Shown here one piece after another: positions 9,670 to 17,093 of a stretch of 64,000 nucleotides of DNA. The translations under genes and the position numbers were made by a program. The stretch lies in contig NZ_JANPLK010000072.1 in assembly GCF_031426495.1 (NCBI RefSeq), positions 1 to 64,000 on the forward strand. Direction: 5' to 3'. This stretch comes from Gemmatimonas sp. (GTDB lineage: Bacteria > Gemmatimonadota > Gemmatimonadetes > Gemmatimonadales > Gemmatimonadaceae). The stretch's first letter is position 1, and every line of letters begins with the position of its first letter. The notes beneath the pieces are model-generated. The model saw nothing but the letters and a program-made list of their open reading frames with translations. It made no database searches and was not told the origin of the DNA.

Positions 9670-9709
9670 GCTCACATAGCTCAGTCGGCAGCGCACATCC
9701 TTGGTAAGG
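9670..9709 (+). pseudogene. Partial tRNA-Thr 5' half, outer left attachment site
   Basis: These 40 bases match the first 40 of the complete tRNA-Thr at 47849, with one mismatch (A to C at 9692). Identity also extends 4 bases upstream (AGGTC in both). After GGTAAGG the sequence diverges, so there is no T-arm or acceptor 3' strand and the copy cannot make a tRNA. It is read as the outermost left attachment repeat of the tandem island. It may be the original chromosomal 5' half. Confidence 0.8.
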
Positions 9710-9823
9710 CCGGATGCTAGCTTGCGCGAGCTGTGCCCCAACGACCGGAACCGTCAATCCGACCGACTTTCTGCTGCGTTGGGTCCCGCTACCGGGCGGG
9801 ATGTGAAATCCAACGGCGCACGC

Positions 9824-9842
9824 TTTACGTTGACAACGTAAA
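9824..9842. promoter_or_regulatory. Perfect palindrome before the first lipoprotein gene
   Basis: TTTACGTT (9824-9831), GAC, then AACGTAAA (9835-9842): an 8-3-8 perfect inverted repeat followed at once by GGAG. It is 21 bases before ATG 9864. An operator for a dimeric regulator is the simplest reading. A short hairpin in the leader is the alternative. Confidence 0.5.
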
Positions 9843-9863
9843 GGAGTGAACTACGTTCGCTGT

Positions 9864-10406
9864 ATGGCGACCCGAACTGACTGGATTCAACGCGTCTGCT
9901 ACATTGCTCTTGCGGCCGGCACGTATGTCGCTTGCAATCGATTACCGGAACTGCCCCGTAATGGGAGTGGGGTCTCTTCTGTGACGCAGGGCACATCGAA
10001 GGTTGGTACATCGAGCGATTCGGTGAGTTCGTCGGCGCCGCTGCAACTCGAAGTCGTCGGTGACGCGATCACCGCTGCGGCCGGCGCGTCGTTCACGGTG
10101 CTGGTTCGGCTTCGGAATGTCGGGCGGACGCCGGTGGAGTTGATGTTCACCAGTTCGTGTTCGTTTGGCATCGTCATCGCGACGAGCGACGGTCGGGAGC
10201 TGTCTCGTCCGGAGGCGCTTTGTCTCAGTGTCATTCGAGAACCAACGCTCGCGTCGGGCGAAGTGCTCGACGGATCGGTCGAGTATACGCTTGGTGAGCC
10301 AGGGGTCGTTTCGCTCGCGCGCGGCGCGTACCGAATCACACCGCGACTGCTGTCGATCAGCGACGTCGCGGTGACCGCGCGATCGGCTCGTCTCGACGTA
10401 CGTTAG
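9864..10406 (+). CDS. Lipoprotein with BsuPI-like domain (copy 1)
   Basis: From ATG 9864 the protein has 180 residues and a lipoprotein signal ending AAGTYVACN. A GTG at 9846 would add six residues but sits directly on the ribosome site. After a Ser/Thr-rich linker comes one beta domain (about residues 60-180). It has a LRNVGRTPVELMF strand, two cysteines (SSCSFG, EALCLS), a TLASGE turn and a closing GAYRI strand. This pattern resembles the BsuPI (intracellular proteinase inhibitor) fold. The next gene is a paralogue 38 bases on, so the two are a tandem duplication. A subtilisin-like protease lies 1.5 kb downstream. Confidence 0.65.
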   Translation: MATRTDWIQRVCYIALAAGTYVACNRLPELPRNGSGVSSVTQGTSKVGTSSDSVSSSAPLQLEVVGDAITAAAGASFTVLVRLRNVGRTPVELMFTSSCSFGIVIATSDGRELSRPEALCLSVIREPTLASGEVLDGSVEYTLGEPGVVSLARGAYRITPRLLSISDVAVTARSARLDVR

Positions 10407-10444
10407 CAGTCAACCGCCACTCGTTCGACAGGAGGTCGTCGCAG

Positions 10445-10906
10445 ATGCCATTCCATCGGTGGGTGTCGGTCGTGCTGGTCGCAGCCAGTGTGGCCTGCAG
10501 CGGTGAGGAGGTCACGAACAGCGGCGGGGCGGCTGACGCGCTCGTGGTGCAATCGCTAGCGCGCCCGGCATCCGTGACGGTTGCGTCGCCGTTCGATGTC
10601 GAGCTCACGGCGACGAACGTGACAGCCGCCCCCATCACGTTCACGCTGTCGAGTGGCTGCGCGTTCGCCTACGAGATTCGCGCGTCGGATGGGCGCGTCG
10701 TCGCGGCGCCCACTTACGCTTGTACGGCTGTTCTTCGATCCGTGACGCTTTCGCCAGGTCAAGTGCTGCGCGAGACATATCAATACCCCGCGGGCGAGGT
10801 GGGCTTTCCGCGGCTGCCGATCGGAACGTATCGGGTCGTGCCGACGGTCAACGCGGGGCCGATCCGCGGGCTCGTCACTCGCGCGGCGGATCTGACAATC
10901 CGCTAG
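10445..10906 (+). CDS. Lipoprotein with BsuPI-like domain (copy 2)
   Basis: A 153-residue paralogue of the preceding gene, with a well-spaced ribosome site (AGGAGG) before ATG 10445. The signal ends SVACSGE (lipobox). The domain keeps the same landmarks: TATNVTAAPITFTL, SGCAFAYEI, a second Cys in TYACTA, TLSPGQ and GTYRV. The linker of copy 1 is much shorter here. Outer-membrane or periplasmic anchoring is likely. An inhibitor role against proteases is only a family-based possibility. Confidence 0.65.
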   Translation: MPFHRWVSVVLVAASVACSGEEVTNSGGAADALVVQSLARPASVTVASPFDVELTATNVTAAPITFTLSSGCAFAYEIRASDGRVVAAPTYACTAVLRSVTLSPGQVLRETYQYPAGEVGFPRLPIGTYRVVPTVNAGPIRGLVTRAADLTIR

Positions 10907-11127
10907 CCTAGCGCGGGCAATGATCTGGGTTGTTGCACTGTCGCATCATCTGGTATGGCGGCCGTGCCTCAGATTGTTGGGGCAGGCAGTATTGAATTTT
11001 TTTAATGTATATGTGGGACATGGTGTTAACGGCTGAACCCGCCACTGGTCCCTAACTTGCTCGCCTCGGTCTCGCCGACGTCAGCTTTGGCGTTGCCCCC
11101 CCACCCTCCCTCCCCTCCGGAGTTTCA

Positions 11128-11853
11128 ATGCTCTCATGTGTCGGCGCAGCCGCGCGCCGTGCTTTCGTTCTCTTTCCGTTCATCGGGACGGTTGCCGCCG
11201 CGCAAGCCACCCTCGGGGGCGTCGCGCTCCGGGGCACAGGCGTCGGTTTCAACATCGTGGACAACGCCTCGCGTTCGTCCTCGATCAACATTTCCGGATT
11301 TTCGGATGTCATCGGGCCGACCGTCAACAATCAGTCGGTCGTCATCCGCTTGAACAACCTGACTCACACGTGGGTCGGCGACCTACGGATGCGCGTGGAC
11401 TTTCTGTCGGCCGCGCTGGGCACCACGACGAGTTTCGTCATGATGAATCGCCCCGGGCTCCAGACAGTCGCCGGTGGTTTCAGCGACAACTTCGTCGGCA
11501 ACTACAGCTTCGGTGAGTACGACGACGCCAGCGGCCTCTTCACGACCGATCTCATCGACTTTATGGCGTTCGGCCCCAGCGCCAACGTTCCCAGCGGTAA
11601 TTATTTCGCCTTCGACGGACAGGACTACAACAGCCCAGGTGAGAAGTTCAATGGACTAAATCCCAACGGAACGTGGTCGTTGCACATTGAGGACTTTGTC
11701 ACTGCTGATGCGGGATCCGTCGTCAGCTGGGATCTCGCTTTCAATGTCAACGTGCCGAACACCACCGTGCCGGAGCCGTCGACCGTCGCCCTCATGGCTG
11801 TGGGTCTCATCGCGCTTGGCGGTGCAGCGGCACGTCGCCGTCGCACCGTCTGA
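11128..11853 (+). CDS. PEP-CTERM sorted exoprotein with P-domain-like fold
   Basis: A CGGAG site precedes ATG 11128. The 241-residue protein has a signal peptide (to about ATVAAAQA). Its beta-rich body contains 'HTWVGDLRMRVDFLS' and 'GTWSLHIEDFVTADAGSVV', the signature spacing of the proprotein-convertase P domain. The end is a full PEP-CTERM signal: VPEPST, a hydrophobic helix, and an ARRRR tail. Such proteins are cut by exosortase and exported to the surface. No exosortase gene is in the window. An AT-rich segment at about 10992-11015 lies in the promoter region. The S8 protease gene follows 51 bases later. P domains often accompany subtilisin proteases, so the two may work together. Confidence 0.8.
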   Translation: MLSCVGAAARRAFVLFPFIGTVAAAQATLGGVALRGTGVGFNIVDNASRSSSINISGFSDVIGPTVNNQSVVIRLNNLTHTWVGDLRMRVDFLSAALGTTTSFVMMNRPGLQTVAGGFSDNFVGNYSFGEYDDASGLFTTDLIDFMAFGPSANVPSGNYFAFDGQDYNSPGEKFNGLNPNGTWSLHIEDFVTADAGSVVSWDLAFNVNVPNTTVPEPSTVALMAVGLIALGGAAARRRRTV

Positions 11854-11904
11854 CGGTCCGTTTTCGCGACCTGATTTCCCCTCCCCCTTCTCAGCGAGAA
11901 CGAC

Positions 11905-13266
11905 ATGTCCAAGATGTTTGCCCGGCGTAGCGCCGTGGCGCTCAGCACGCTGCTCGTCATCGGTTGCTCGTCCGACAATCCGGCCGTCGAGTCGATCGCC
12001 GGCGCCGATCTGCAGGCGCCGCGTCTCAGTTCCAGCCAACTCGAAGATCCGAATGGCGTGATTGTCACGGTCACTGCCATGGGAGCCGACGGCAGTGTGC
12101 CGCTCAACATTCTCGAAGAGCTTCAGCGACAGGGTGCGCAGGTGTCGTACGTCGACCCGTACAGCAAGGTCGCCGTGGTCCAGGGACTCCGCGACGAAAT
12201 CGCGATTCGGGGCTTGGAGTCGGTGAAGGAAGTGTTGCCGAACCTCGGGTTCACGCTGCATACCGACCAGAGCGGCGCGAGCTTCTACGCGACGCAGCAG
12301 CAGAACCTGCCGCTCATCCGCGCGACCAATGCGTGGGCGACGTCGTTCAGCGGCGCTGGAACGAACGTCTGCATCATCGACTCCGGTGTCGATGACACGC
12401 ATCCTGACCTGGTGGGCCGAGTCTCGAAGGCCATCTCGTTTCTCGACGTCGGCGACGGCGCAGCCAATGCAGACGGCAACGGTCACGGCACGCATGTTGG
12501 CAGCACCGTGTCCAGCAATGGACTCGGCATCGCGTCCGTCGCATCGGACGCCACGTTGATGAATGCCCGCGTGTTCAACGCGGCGGGCGGCGGCGCGACC
12601 ACGGCCCGCATCTTGTCGGCGATCCGTTGGTGTGGCCGCGAAGGTGCCCACGTCATCAACATGAGCCTGGGCTTCGGCAACGGGCTCTCGCTCACCGATC
12701 CCACGGTTGCGCTGTTCAAGGCGGCCATCGATGAAGTACGTCTCGGAACGGACGTGGTGAATTCGGGTCCGGGTGGCGTCGTGGTCGTGGCATCGGCCGG
12801 CAACAGCAACCTCCGCTTCCCGTCGCAGTATGCCATGCCGGTGCCGGGTGGCATCGACGGTGTCATCATGGTCGGCGCCACTGCTCGTGGCAGCAACACT
12901 CGCGCGATCTACTCCAACCGCGGTCGTTCCGTCGACTTGTGGGCACCGGGAAGCAACATCCTCGCCGTGTGCTCGACCTTCACGACCAACTGCCTGGGCG
13001 GTACGATCCGTCAGCGGACGGGCGTTGTGGGTAATCCTGGTCGCTACATGGAAATTAGCGGCACCAGCATGGCGGCTCCGCACGTTGCGGCCGTTGCGGC
13101 AATTGCCTACGGCCGTCTCGGCACGACCCGCACTTCGACGCAAGGCGCCCGTATCGAAGCGTGCATGCTGACCAAGGCCCGCGTCACCGGCCAAGTGCAG
13201 ATTTTGCCCGATCCGGCTGGCTCACGTGTCGACGCATTGCTCGCTGCGACCTCGCCGGACTGCTGA
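11905..13266 (+). CDS. Subtilisin-like serine protease (S8), lipoprotein
   Basis: A 453-residue protein. Its N-terminal signal ends in a lipobox (LLVIGCSS). A prodomain (about residues 45-120, inhibitor I9-like) is followed by the S8 catalytic domain with an intact triad: Asp159 (IIDSGVDDTHPDL), His194 (GNGHGTHVG) and Ser388 (ISGTSMAAPHVA). The oxyanion Asn region (VVVASAGNSN) is present. It closely resembles secreted proteinase K/aqualysin-type enzymes. It is probably exported and anchored in the outer membrane or periplasm. It is the last gene of the PEP-CTERM/protease pair and is followed by a strong terminator at 13293. Confidence 0.9.
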   Translation: MSKMFARRSAVALSTLLVIGCSSDNPAVESIAGADLQAPRLSSSQLEDPNGVIVTVTAMGADGSVPLNILEELQRQGAQVSYVDPYSKVAVVQGLRDEIAIRGLESVKEVLPNLGFTLHTDQSGASFYATQQQNLPLIRATNAWATSFSGAGTNVCIIDSGVDDTHPDLVGRVSKAISFLDVGDGAANADGNGHGTHVGSTVSSNGLGIASVASDATLMNARVFNAAGGGATTARILSAIRWCGREGAHVINMSLGFGNGLSLTDPTVALFKAAIDEVRLGTDVVNSGPGGVVVVASAGNSNLRFPSQYAMPVPGGIDGVIMVGATARGSNTRAIYSNRGRSVDLWAPGSNILAVCSTFTTNCLGGTIRQRTGVVGNPGRYMEISGTSMAAPHVAAVAAIAYGRLGTTRTSTQGARIEACMLTKARVTGQVQILPDPAGSRVDALLAATSPDC

Positions 13267-13292
13267 TTCGCGGTACGTCGGTCATCGGTACG

Positions 13293-13332
13293 GCACGGGG
13301 CTTCGGCGATTTAGCCGAGGCCCCGTGTTTTT
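13293..13332 (+). terminator. Rho-independent terminator after the S8 protease gene
   Basis: GCACGGGGCTTCGGC pairs with GCCGAGGCCCCGTGT around the loop GATTTA, followed by six T. It is 27 bases past the stop codon. Confidence 0.9.
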
Positions 13333-13333
13333 T

Positions 13334-14379
13334 GTTCGTGGCGGGTATTCGAGGATCACAGAGATATCGTCCGTATTGTGGCCGCCGGCGATCAGGCGCG
13401 CCACCCCCGCCGTGTTCTCGCGCGACCAAACAGTCCGGGTATGCGGGCATCCGCACGCTACTTCGGCGTGAGTGACCCGCTGACCTCGACGGCCGCTCCG
13501 TTCATGTCGAGGTCATGGCGCGTGCGGGCGACGGTCATGTTCACGGACATGCGCGTCGGTGCCGTGTTGACCTTCAGTTTTCCGCGAACATCGTCGGCTG
13601 ACACTTGTGCCGTGTCGCCAACCGCAGGGTGACGCGATGCGCCCTGCGCCAGCGCCGATCGCGCGCCAGGCAGCCAGGCGTTCACTTTCTCGCCGAACGT
13701 TGAGCCCTGAGTCTATTAGCGTGCGGTCACGTCGACCCGCTAGCGTCCCGGTGCGTAGTCGACCTGATGACGTGCCTCGGCCGAGAGGTGCGTAAACATC
13801 GGCAAGATAGAGACGTAGTCGAACGTTCTCCTTCTAGACCGGACCGTCTATGCCTCGATTCCCTGCGCTCCGAACGGCAAGTGCCGCCGCGTAGCTCTGA
13901 GCTGGCTCTGGGCGAAGCTGAATGCGGACGTAACTGTAAACGATGTGATACTGAAGGCACGTCGAAACGTGCTCACCCGCATCGAGGATAATCTCGTCGC
14001 GTGCGCCGTACCTCGGTTGGATGCTCTCGATGCTCTGCACGACGGGCGACTTTCGATTCAGGAAGACCATTCGGCGCTATCCAAGGACAACGATGTAAGC
14101 GCGCTGGCCGCTCAATCGACCGAAGCGCAGAGCGCTCAGCGGCGCGCAATCGCGGTCGTGCCCCAGATTGTCGAGTGGCCGGCGATGCCGCTGGAGAAGG
14201 ACGAGCGGCCGACCTCTGCTCCGATGGCCAATCAACGGGCTCGTCTGCGAACAATGGCGACGGAGCTTCCCCAAGGCGGATCGGTGGACAACGGCGGGCA
14301 TCCAGTTGGTCATCTGTCCGAACACTGCGGTGTCCGATAGCGATCACTCGATGTCGATTGGCAACGGAGTCGAGCGGCG
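13334..14379. other. Apparent debris in island A, no supported gene
   Basis: About 1 kb with short open frames on both strands and no convincing start, motif or codon pattern. One minus-strand frame (13458-13685, 75 residues, ending AAVEVSGSLTPK) looks somewhat protein-like in its second half and could be a fragment. The stretch lies between the protease terminator and the integrase remnant, and is probably degraded element sequence. Confidence 0.4.
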
Positions 14380-14600
14380 CATAGCAGCCGCCCGGAGCTT
14401 GAGATGCACTCTGATTTTCGGCCGTACGACGTCCGCCACAGTTTCGCGGCGCGGTATGTTGCTGCCGGAGCGGTGCTGCCGGAGCGGTGCTGCAGGTCGA
14501 GGCAAAGCAGTTGGGGCACTGCAGCGAGTCCATGGTCATCAAGCTCTATGGCCGCTTCCGCGTGAACACCGCAGCGCTGGCCAATGTGGAGTCCGTCGCC
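14380..14600 (+). pseudogene. Remnant of a tyrosine-recombinase integrase C-terminus
   Basis: The frame at 14404 reads PYDVRHSFAARYVAAGAVL, the box-II 'HxLRH' region of phage-type integrases. After a frame change the sequence reads KQLGHCSESMVIKLYGRF, the 'LGH...Y' region with the catalytic Tyr. The break is exactly a 14-base tandem duplication (14461-14488); removing one copy restores one continuous frame. The N-terminal two thirds are not recognisable upstream. It sits just before a tRNA-Thr fragment, like the intact integrase of island B before the complete tRNA, and the two proteins share these motifs. Confidence 0.8.
14461..14488 (+). repeat. 14-bp tandem duplication that breaks the integrase remnant
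   Basis: GCTGCCGGAGCGGT occurs twice, head to tail (14461-14474 and 14475-14488). Fourteen is not a multiple of three, so it shifts the reading frame. Confidence 0.95.
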
Positions 14601-14851
14601 ACCAGCGGCGGCGCGATCCGCCGGCCGAGCGCCGCAGCGCGCCAAGCGGCACAGCCGGGCGAGGACGGACGAGCGGCCGCGGATACCTCGGTGCCGCGCG
14701 ACATGTCGGCCGCCACGCCGCGAACTGTCGAGACCACCGGGGCCAGCCTTGATCCGTCCGCATCAGGGTAGTACCTTCACCATCTACGGGTAGGGGCGGC
14801 ACTCGACCAATGGTCGTCCGACCGCCGTGGAGATGTATTTAAGTCGTTGCC

Positions 14852-14894
14852 GCTCACATAGCTCAGTCGGCAGAGCACATCCTTGGTAAGGATG
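14852..14894 (+). pseudogene. Partial tRNA-Thr 5' half, attachment site between islands
   Basis: Forty-three bases identical to positions 1-43 of tRNA-Thr(GGT) at 47849, from the acceptor 5' strand to the end of the anticodon stem (GGATG). One more C upstream also matches. The T-arm and 3' acceptor strand are absent. Ten bases upstream (AAGTCGTTGC, 14841-14850) also recur near the complete tRNA (47827-47836). It marks the junction of islands A and B. Confidence 0.85.
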
Positions 14895-14903
14895 CTTTTC
14901 TCG

Positions 14904-14938
14904 AACTCGCCCAGCGCTCGACGCTCGGGCGAGTTTTT
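14904..14938 (+). terminator. Terminator at the left end of island B
   Basis: ACTCGCCC-AGCG pairs with CGCT-CGGGCGAGT around CTCGA, followed by a run of six T. It lies 10 bases after the tRNA fragment and would stop any transcript started from the old tRNA promoter. Confidence 0.85.
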
Positions 14939-15050
14939 TGTAAGTAGCTGTGAATCAACTGGTTAGCAGGTAAATGCAACGCCGGCGGCTCTCTCGCAAC
15001 ATCCAGTGAGCGGCACGGAAGGCACCCGAAACGTCCGCAAGCGACACGTC

Positions 15051-15071
15051 GCATTTCCAAGGCATTTCCAA
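15051..15071 (+). repeat. Left copy of the island-end repeat (doubled GGCATTTCCAA)
   Basis: Two head-to-tail units of GGCATTTCCAA (the first lacks its leading G). An identical doubled unit in the same orientation lies at 47766-47786, near the other end. Direct-repeat pairs inside both ends of an integrated element are typical arm-type integrase binding sites. Confidence 0.7.
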
Positions 15072-15234
15072 GCGGCGGCTGTGAGTAGCGCCCGCTTCGG
15101 ACGGATCAGCCTGCTTTGGGAGCGGTGAAGCACCGGCGCGGGCTCCAGCATGATGAAGCGCCGCGAATCATCACCGACGCCGGAACGGCCAACCCCTCGC
15201 AATGCCAGACATCAGTTCGGAATTCGTCGGGCTC

Positions 15235-15262
15235 TTGCGATTAACTTAGGCTAACCTAAAAT
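15235..15262 (+). promoter_or_regulatory. Promoter with a DtxR/IdeR-type iron box in its spacer
   Basis: TTAACTTAGGCTAACCTAA (15241-15259) matches 17 of 19 bases of the classical DtxR/IdeR consensus (TTAGGTTAGGCTAACCTAA). It fills the space between a possible -35, TTGCGA (15235-15240), and a -10, TAAAAT (15257-15262), 16 bases apart. A metal-loaded repressor bound here would block RNA polymerase. A DtxR-family gene is the fourth gene of the operon, so self-regulation by iron (or manganese) is likely. Confidence 0.85.
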
Positions 15263-15324
15263 ATATCTATTGGTCGTCGAAAACCGGCCGCTGACGTTCC
15301 TGCATGTCCACGTCGAGGTACCAC

Positions 15325-16596
15325 GTGCGCCCACCTGTTCGCCTGTTCAAAGCCCTCGTCGTCCTTGTGTTCGCCACCACCGTGACCAGTTGCGGCGAAC
15401 CACTGCTTCCTCCGCTTCCAGAGGGCGATGAGGCGCTTGAAGGCCCCATCGATGGCTTGTCGCCCCAGCAACGCGCTGCGTTCGTCCGTGGTGATCTCGA
15501 GTTCGCGCGGCGGTTTGCCCTGGCGGACGGGCTTGGCCCGCTGTTCATCGCGCAGTCGTGCGAGGCCTGCCACGTCGGCGACGGCAAAGGACATCCTCTG
15601 TTCGACATCACCCGTTTCGGCCGCACCGTAGATGGCGCATTCGATCCCATGCTCGCGCATGGTGGGCCGCAGCTTCAGAACCGCGCCATACTGAATTACC
15701 TGGCCGAGGTGCTACCGGCGGGCGTGACGGCCGTGGCCAGATTCAACCCGCCTGCCGTCAGTGGTCTCGGGCTCCTGGAGTCCGTCGACGATGCCACGAT
15801 TCTCGCCATCGCCGATCCGAACGACGCGAACGGCGACGGCATCTCCGGCCGCGTCAGCTTCGTCGATTCATCGGATTTCATTGCCGACATCGTGTCGGTG
15901 GAAACGCTAGTGCGCACAGGTACTGCGACCCGTCATCTCTCCCTGAACGGCCAGTATATCGGCCGGTTTGGCAAGAAGGCACGCACGATCAATCTGCTGC
16001 ACCAAACGGCATTCGCGTACTCGGAGGACATGGGGCTCACGACTGACCTGGTTCCCAAGGACGTGTTTAATCGGCAGGTCGGCGCGTTCGCCGGCGACAA
16101 CGTGGCTGACCCCGAAGTGACGTCAGGCGTGCTGAATAGCGTCGTCTTCTATTTGCGCACGCTTCGGCCGCCGCCGCGTCGGCGCGCCGACAATCCCGAC
16201 GTTGGGGCGGGAGGGCAACTGTTCGCTGGAGTCGGATGCGTCGGCTGCCACGTGGCCACACTCCGAACGGGCCAATCCGATATCGCCGCGTTGAGCCGGG
16301 TTGAGTTTCACCCGTACACCGACTTGCTCCTCCACGACATGGGCCCGGAGCTGGACGATGGCTACACCGAGGGAGACGCCCTGCCGGCGGAATGGCGGAC
16401 CGCACCGCTCTGGGGCATCGGACTCGCTGAGCGCGCGCAGGGCGGCACCTCTTTTCTGCTGCATGACGGCCGAGCGAAAACCCTTCGTGATGCAATCCGG
16501 CTTCATGGCGGCGAGGGGTCAAAAAGTCGCGCGGCATTCGACCGATTGTCTCCCGCTGATCAGGAACGTGTACTCGCGTACCTGAGGTCACTATGA
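15325..16596 (+). CDS. Di-heme thiol-oxidoreductase-like c-type cytochrome (COG3488)
   Basis: The GTG at 15325 is preferred over ATG 15304 because GAGG lies seven bases upstream and a lipoprotein signal follows directly (VVLVFATTVTSCGEP). The protein has 423 residues and two heme-c sites: CEACH near residue 82 and CVGCH near 305. Spacing and the 'LLHDMGPELDDG' and 'WRTAPLWGIGL' motifs fit the COG3488 family, cousins of di-heme peroxidases. It probably acts in the periplasm in electron transfer. It is the first gene of the iron-box operon and overlaps the Rieske gene by 4 bases. COG3488 proteins are often found in iron-regulated loci. Confidence 0.85.
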   Translation: MRPPVRLFKALVVLVFATTVTSCGEPLLPPLPEGDEALEGPIDGLSPQQRAAFVRGDLEFARRFALADGLGPLFIAQSCEACHVGDGKGHPLFDITRFGRTVDGAFDPMLAHGGPQLQNRAILNYLAEVLPAGVTAVARFNPPAVSGLGLLESVDDATILAIADPNDANGDGISGRVSFVDSSDFIADIVSVETLVRTGTATRHLSLNGQYIGRFGKKARTINLLHQTAFAYSEDMGLTTDLVPKDVFNRQVGAFAGDNVADPEVTSGVLNSVVFYLRTLRPPPRRRADNPDVGAGGQLFAGVGCVGCHVATLRTGQSDIAALSRVEFHPYTDLLLHDMGPELDDGYTEGDALPAEWRTAPLWGIGLAERAQGGTSFLLHDGRAKTLRDAIRLHGGEGSKSRAAFDRLSPADQERVLAYLRSL

Positions 16597-17093
16597 GCGA
16601 CAATGCACGCAACAACCTGAACCGGCGACAGTTTCTCCAACAGGTGGAGCAGCTGTCTGATGGCGTCATTGCCGTCGCGCTGTGCGGCGCCCTCCCGGTC
16701 ATGCTCAGCGCGTGTGGCGCGGCGCGCGCGGCCCGCACGCGCTACGTGCCGACCACACGCGTTGGAGATCGTCTCACGGTACCGCGGTCGGAGCTGTCTG
16801 GCGGTAGCGGCGTACTCGTTGAGATTCCCGGAACGGAACTGCCTCTGTATCTGCGAAGTGATGCGGTGACCGGCGGCTCGGAACACTTCTCGGCCGTCTC
16901 GACTCGCTGCATGCACAGGGGATGTCAGGTCGAGCCGACCGCCGACCGGTTGTCCTGCCCCTGCCACGGCAGCGAATACACGTTCGCGGGTGCTGTCCTG
17001 CAGGGCCCCACGGAGCTGCCGCTCGTGAGATATCAAGTCAGTGTGGATGCCGTGAACATCTACATCCACCTTCCGACCGCCGAGCGAGACTGA
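16593..17093 (+). CDS. Rieske [2Fe-2S] protein with Tat signal
   Basis: A 166-residue protein. The N-terminus has a twin-arginine motif (NRRQFLQ) and a hydrophobic stretch ending LSACG, which could be a lipobox. The Rieske domain has both cluster-binding boxes: CMHRGC and CPCHGSEY, with 17 residues between them. It would be exported folded through Tat and could pass electrons to or from the di-heme protein encoded just before it. ATG 16593 overlaps the previous stop, and its own stop overlaps the next ATG by one base. No cytochrome b gene is present, so this is not a bc1 complex. Confidence 0.9.
   Translation: MSDNARNNLNRRQFLQQVEQLSDGVIAVALCGALPVMLSACGAARAARTRYVPTTRVGDRLTVPRSELSGGSGVLVEIPGTELPLYLRSDAVTGGSEHFSAVSTRCMHRGCQVEPTADRLSCPCHGSEYTFAGAVLQGPTELPLVRYQVSVDAVNIYIHLPTAERD

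Larger units (their letters stand above)
9670..14851. mobile_element. Genomic island A, between tRNA-Thr fragments
   Basis: A 5.2-kb segment bounded by two direct repeats of the tRNA-Thr 5' half (9670 and 14852). It carries two paralogous lipoproteins, a PEP-CTERM protein, a subtilisin-like protease and about 1.1 kb of apparent debris. Its right end is a tyrosine-recombinase remnant placed just 5' of the tRNA fragment, the same order as integrase and tRNA in island B. This suggests an older element of the same type whose integrase has died. The boundaries are inferred from the repeats. Confidence 0.65.

Noticed and set aside
9670..9709. A functional second tRNA-Thr
   Set aside because: The T-arm and 3' acceptor strand are absent, as also at 14852.
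11656..13194. 512-codon open frame antisense to the S8 protease gene
   Set aside because: Shadow of a gene with an intact catalytic triad; low-complexity Arg/His-rich translation.
16593..17093. A cytochrome bc1 complex
   Set aside because: The Rieske gene has no cytochrome b or c1 neighbour; the adjacent heme protein is of the COG3488 type.
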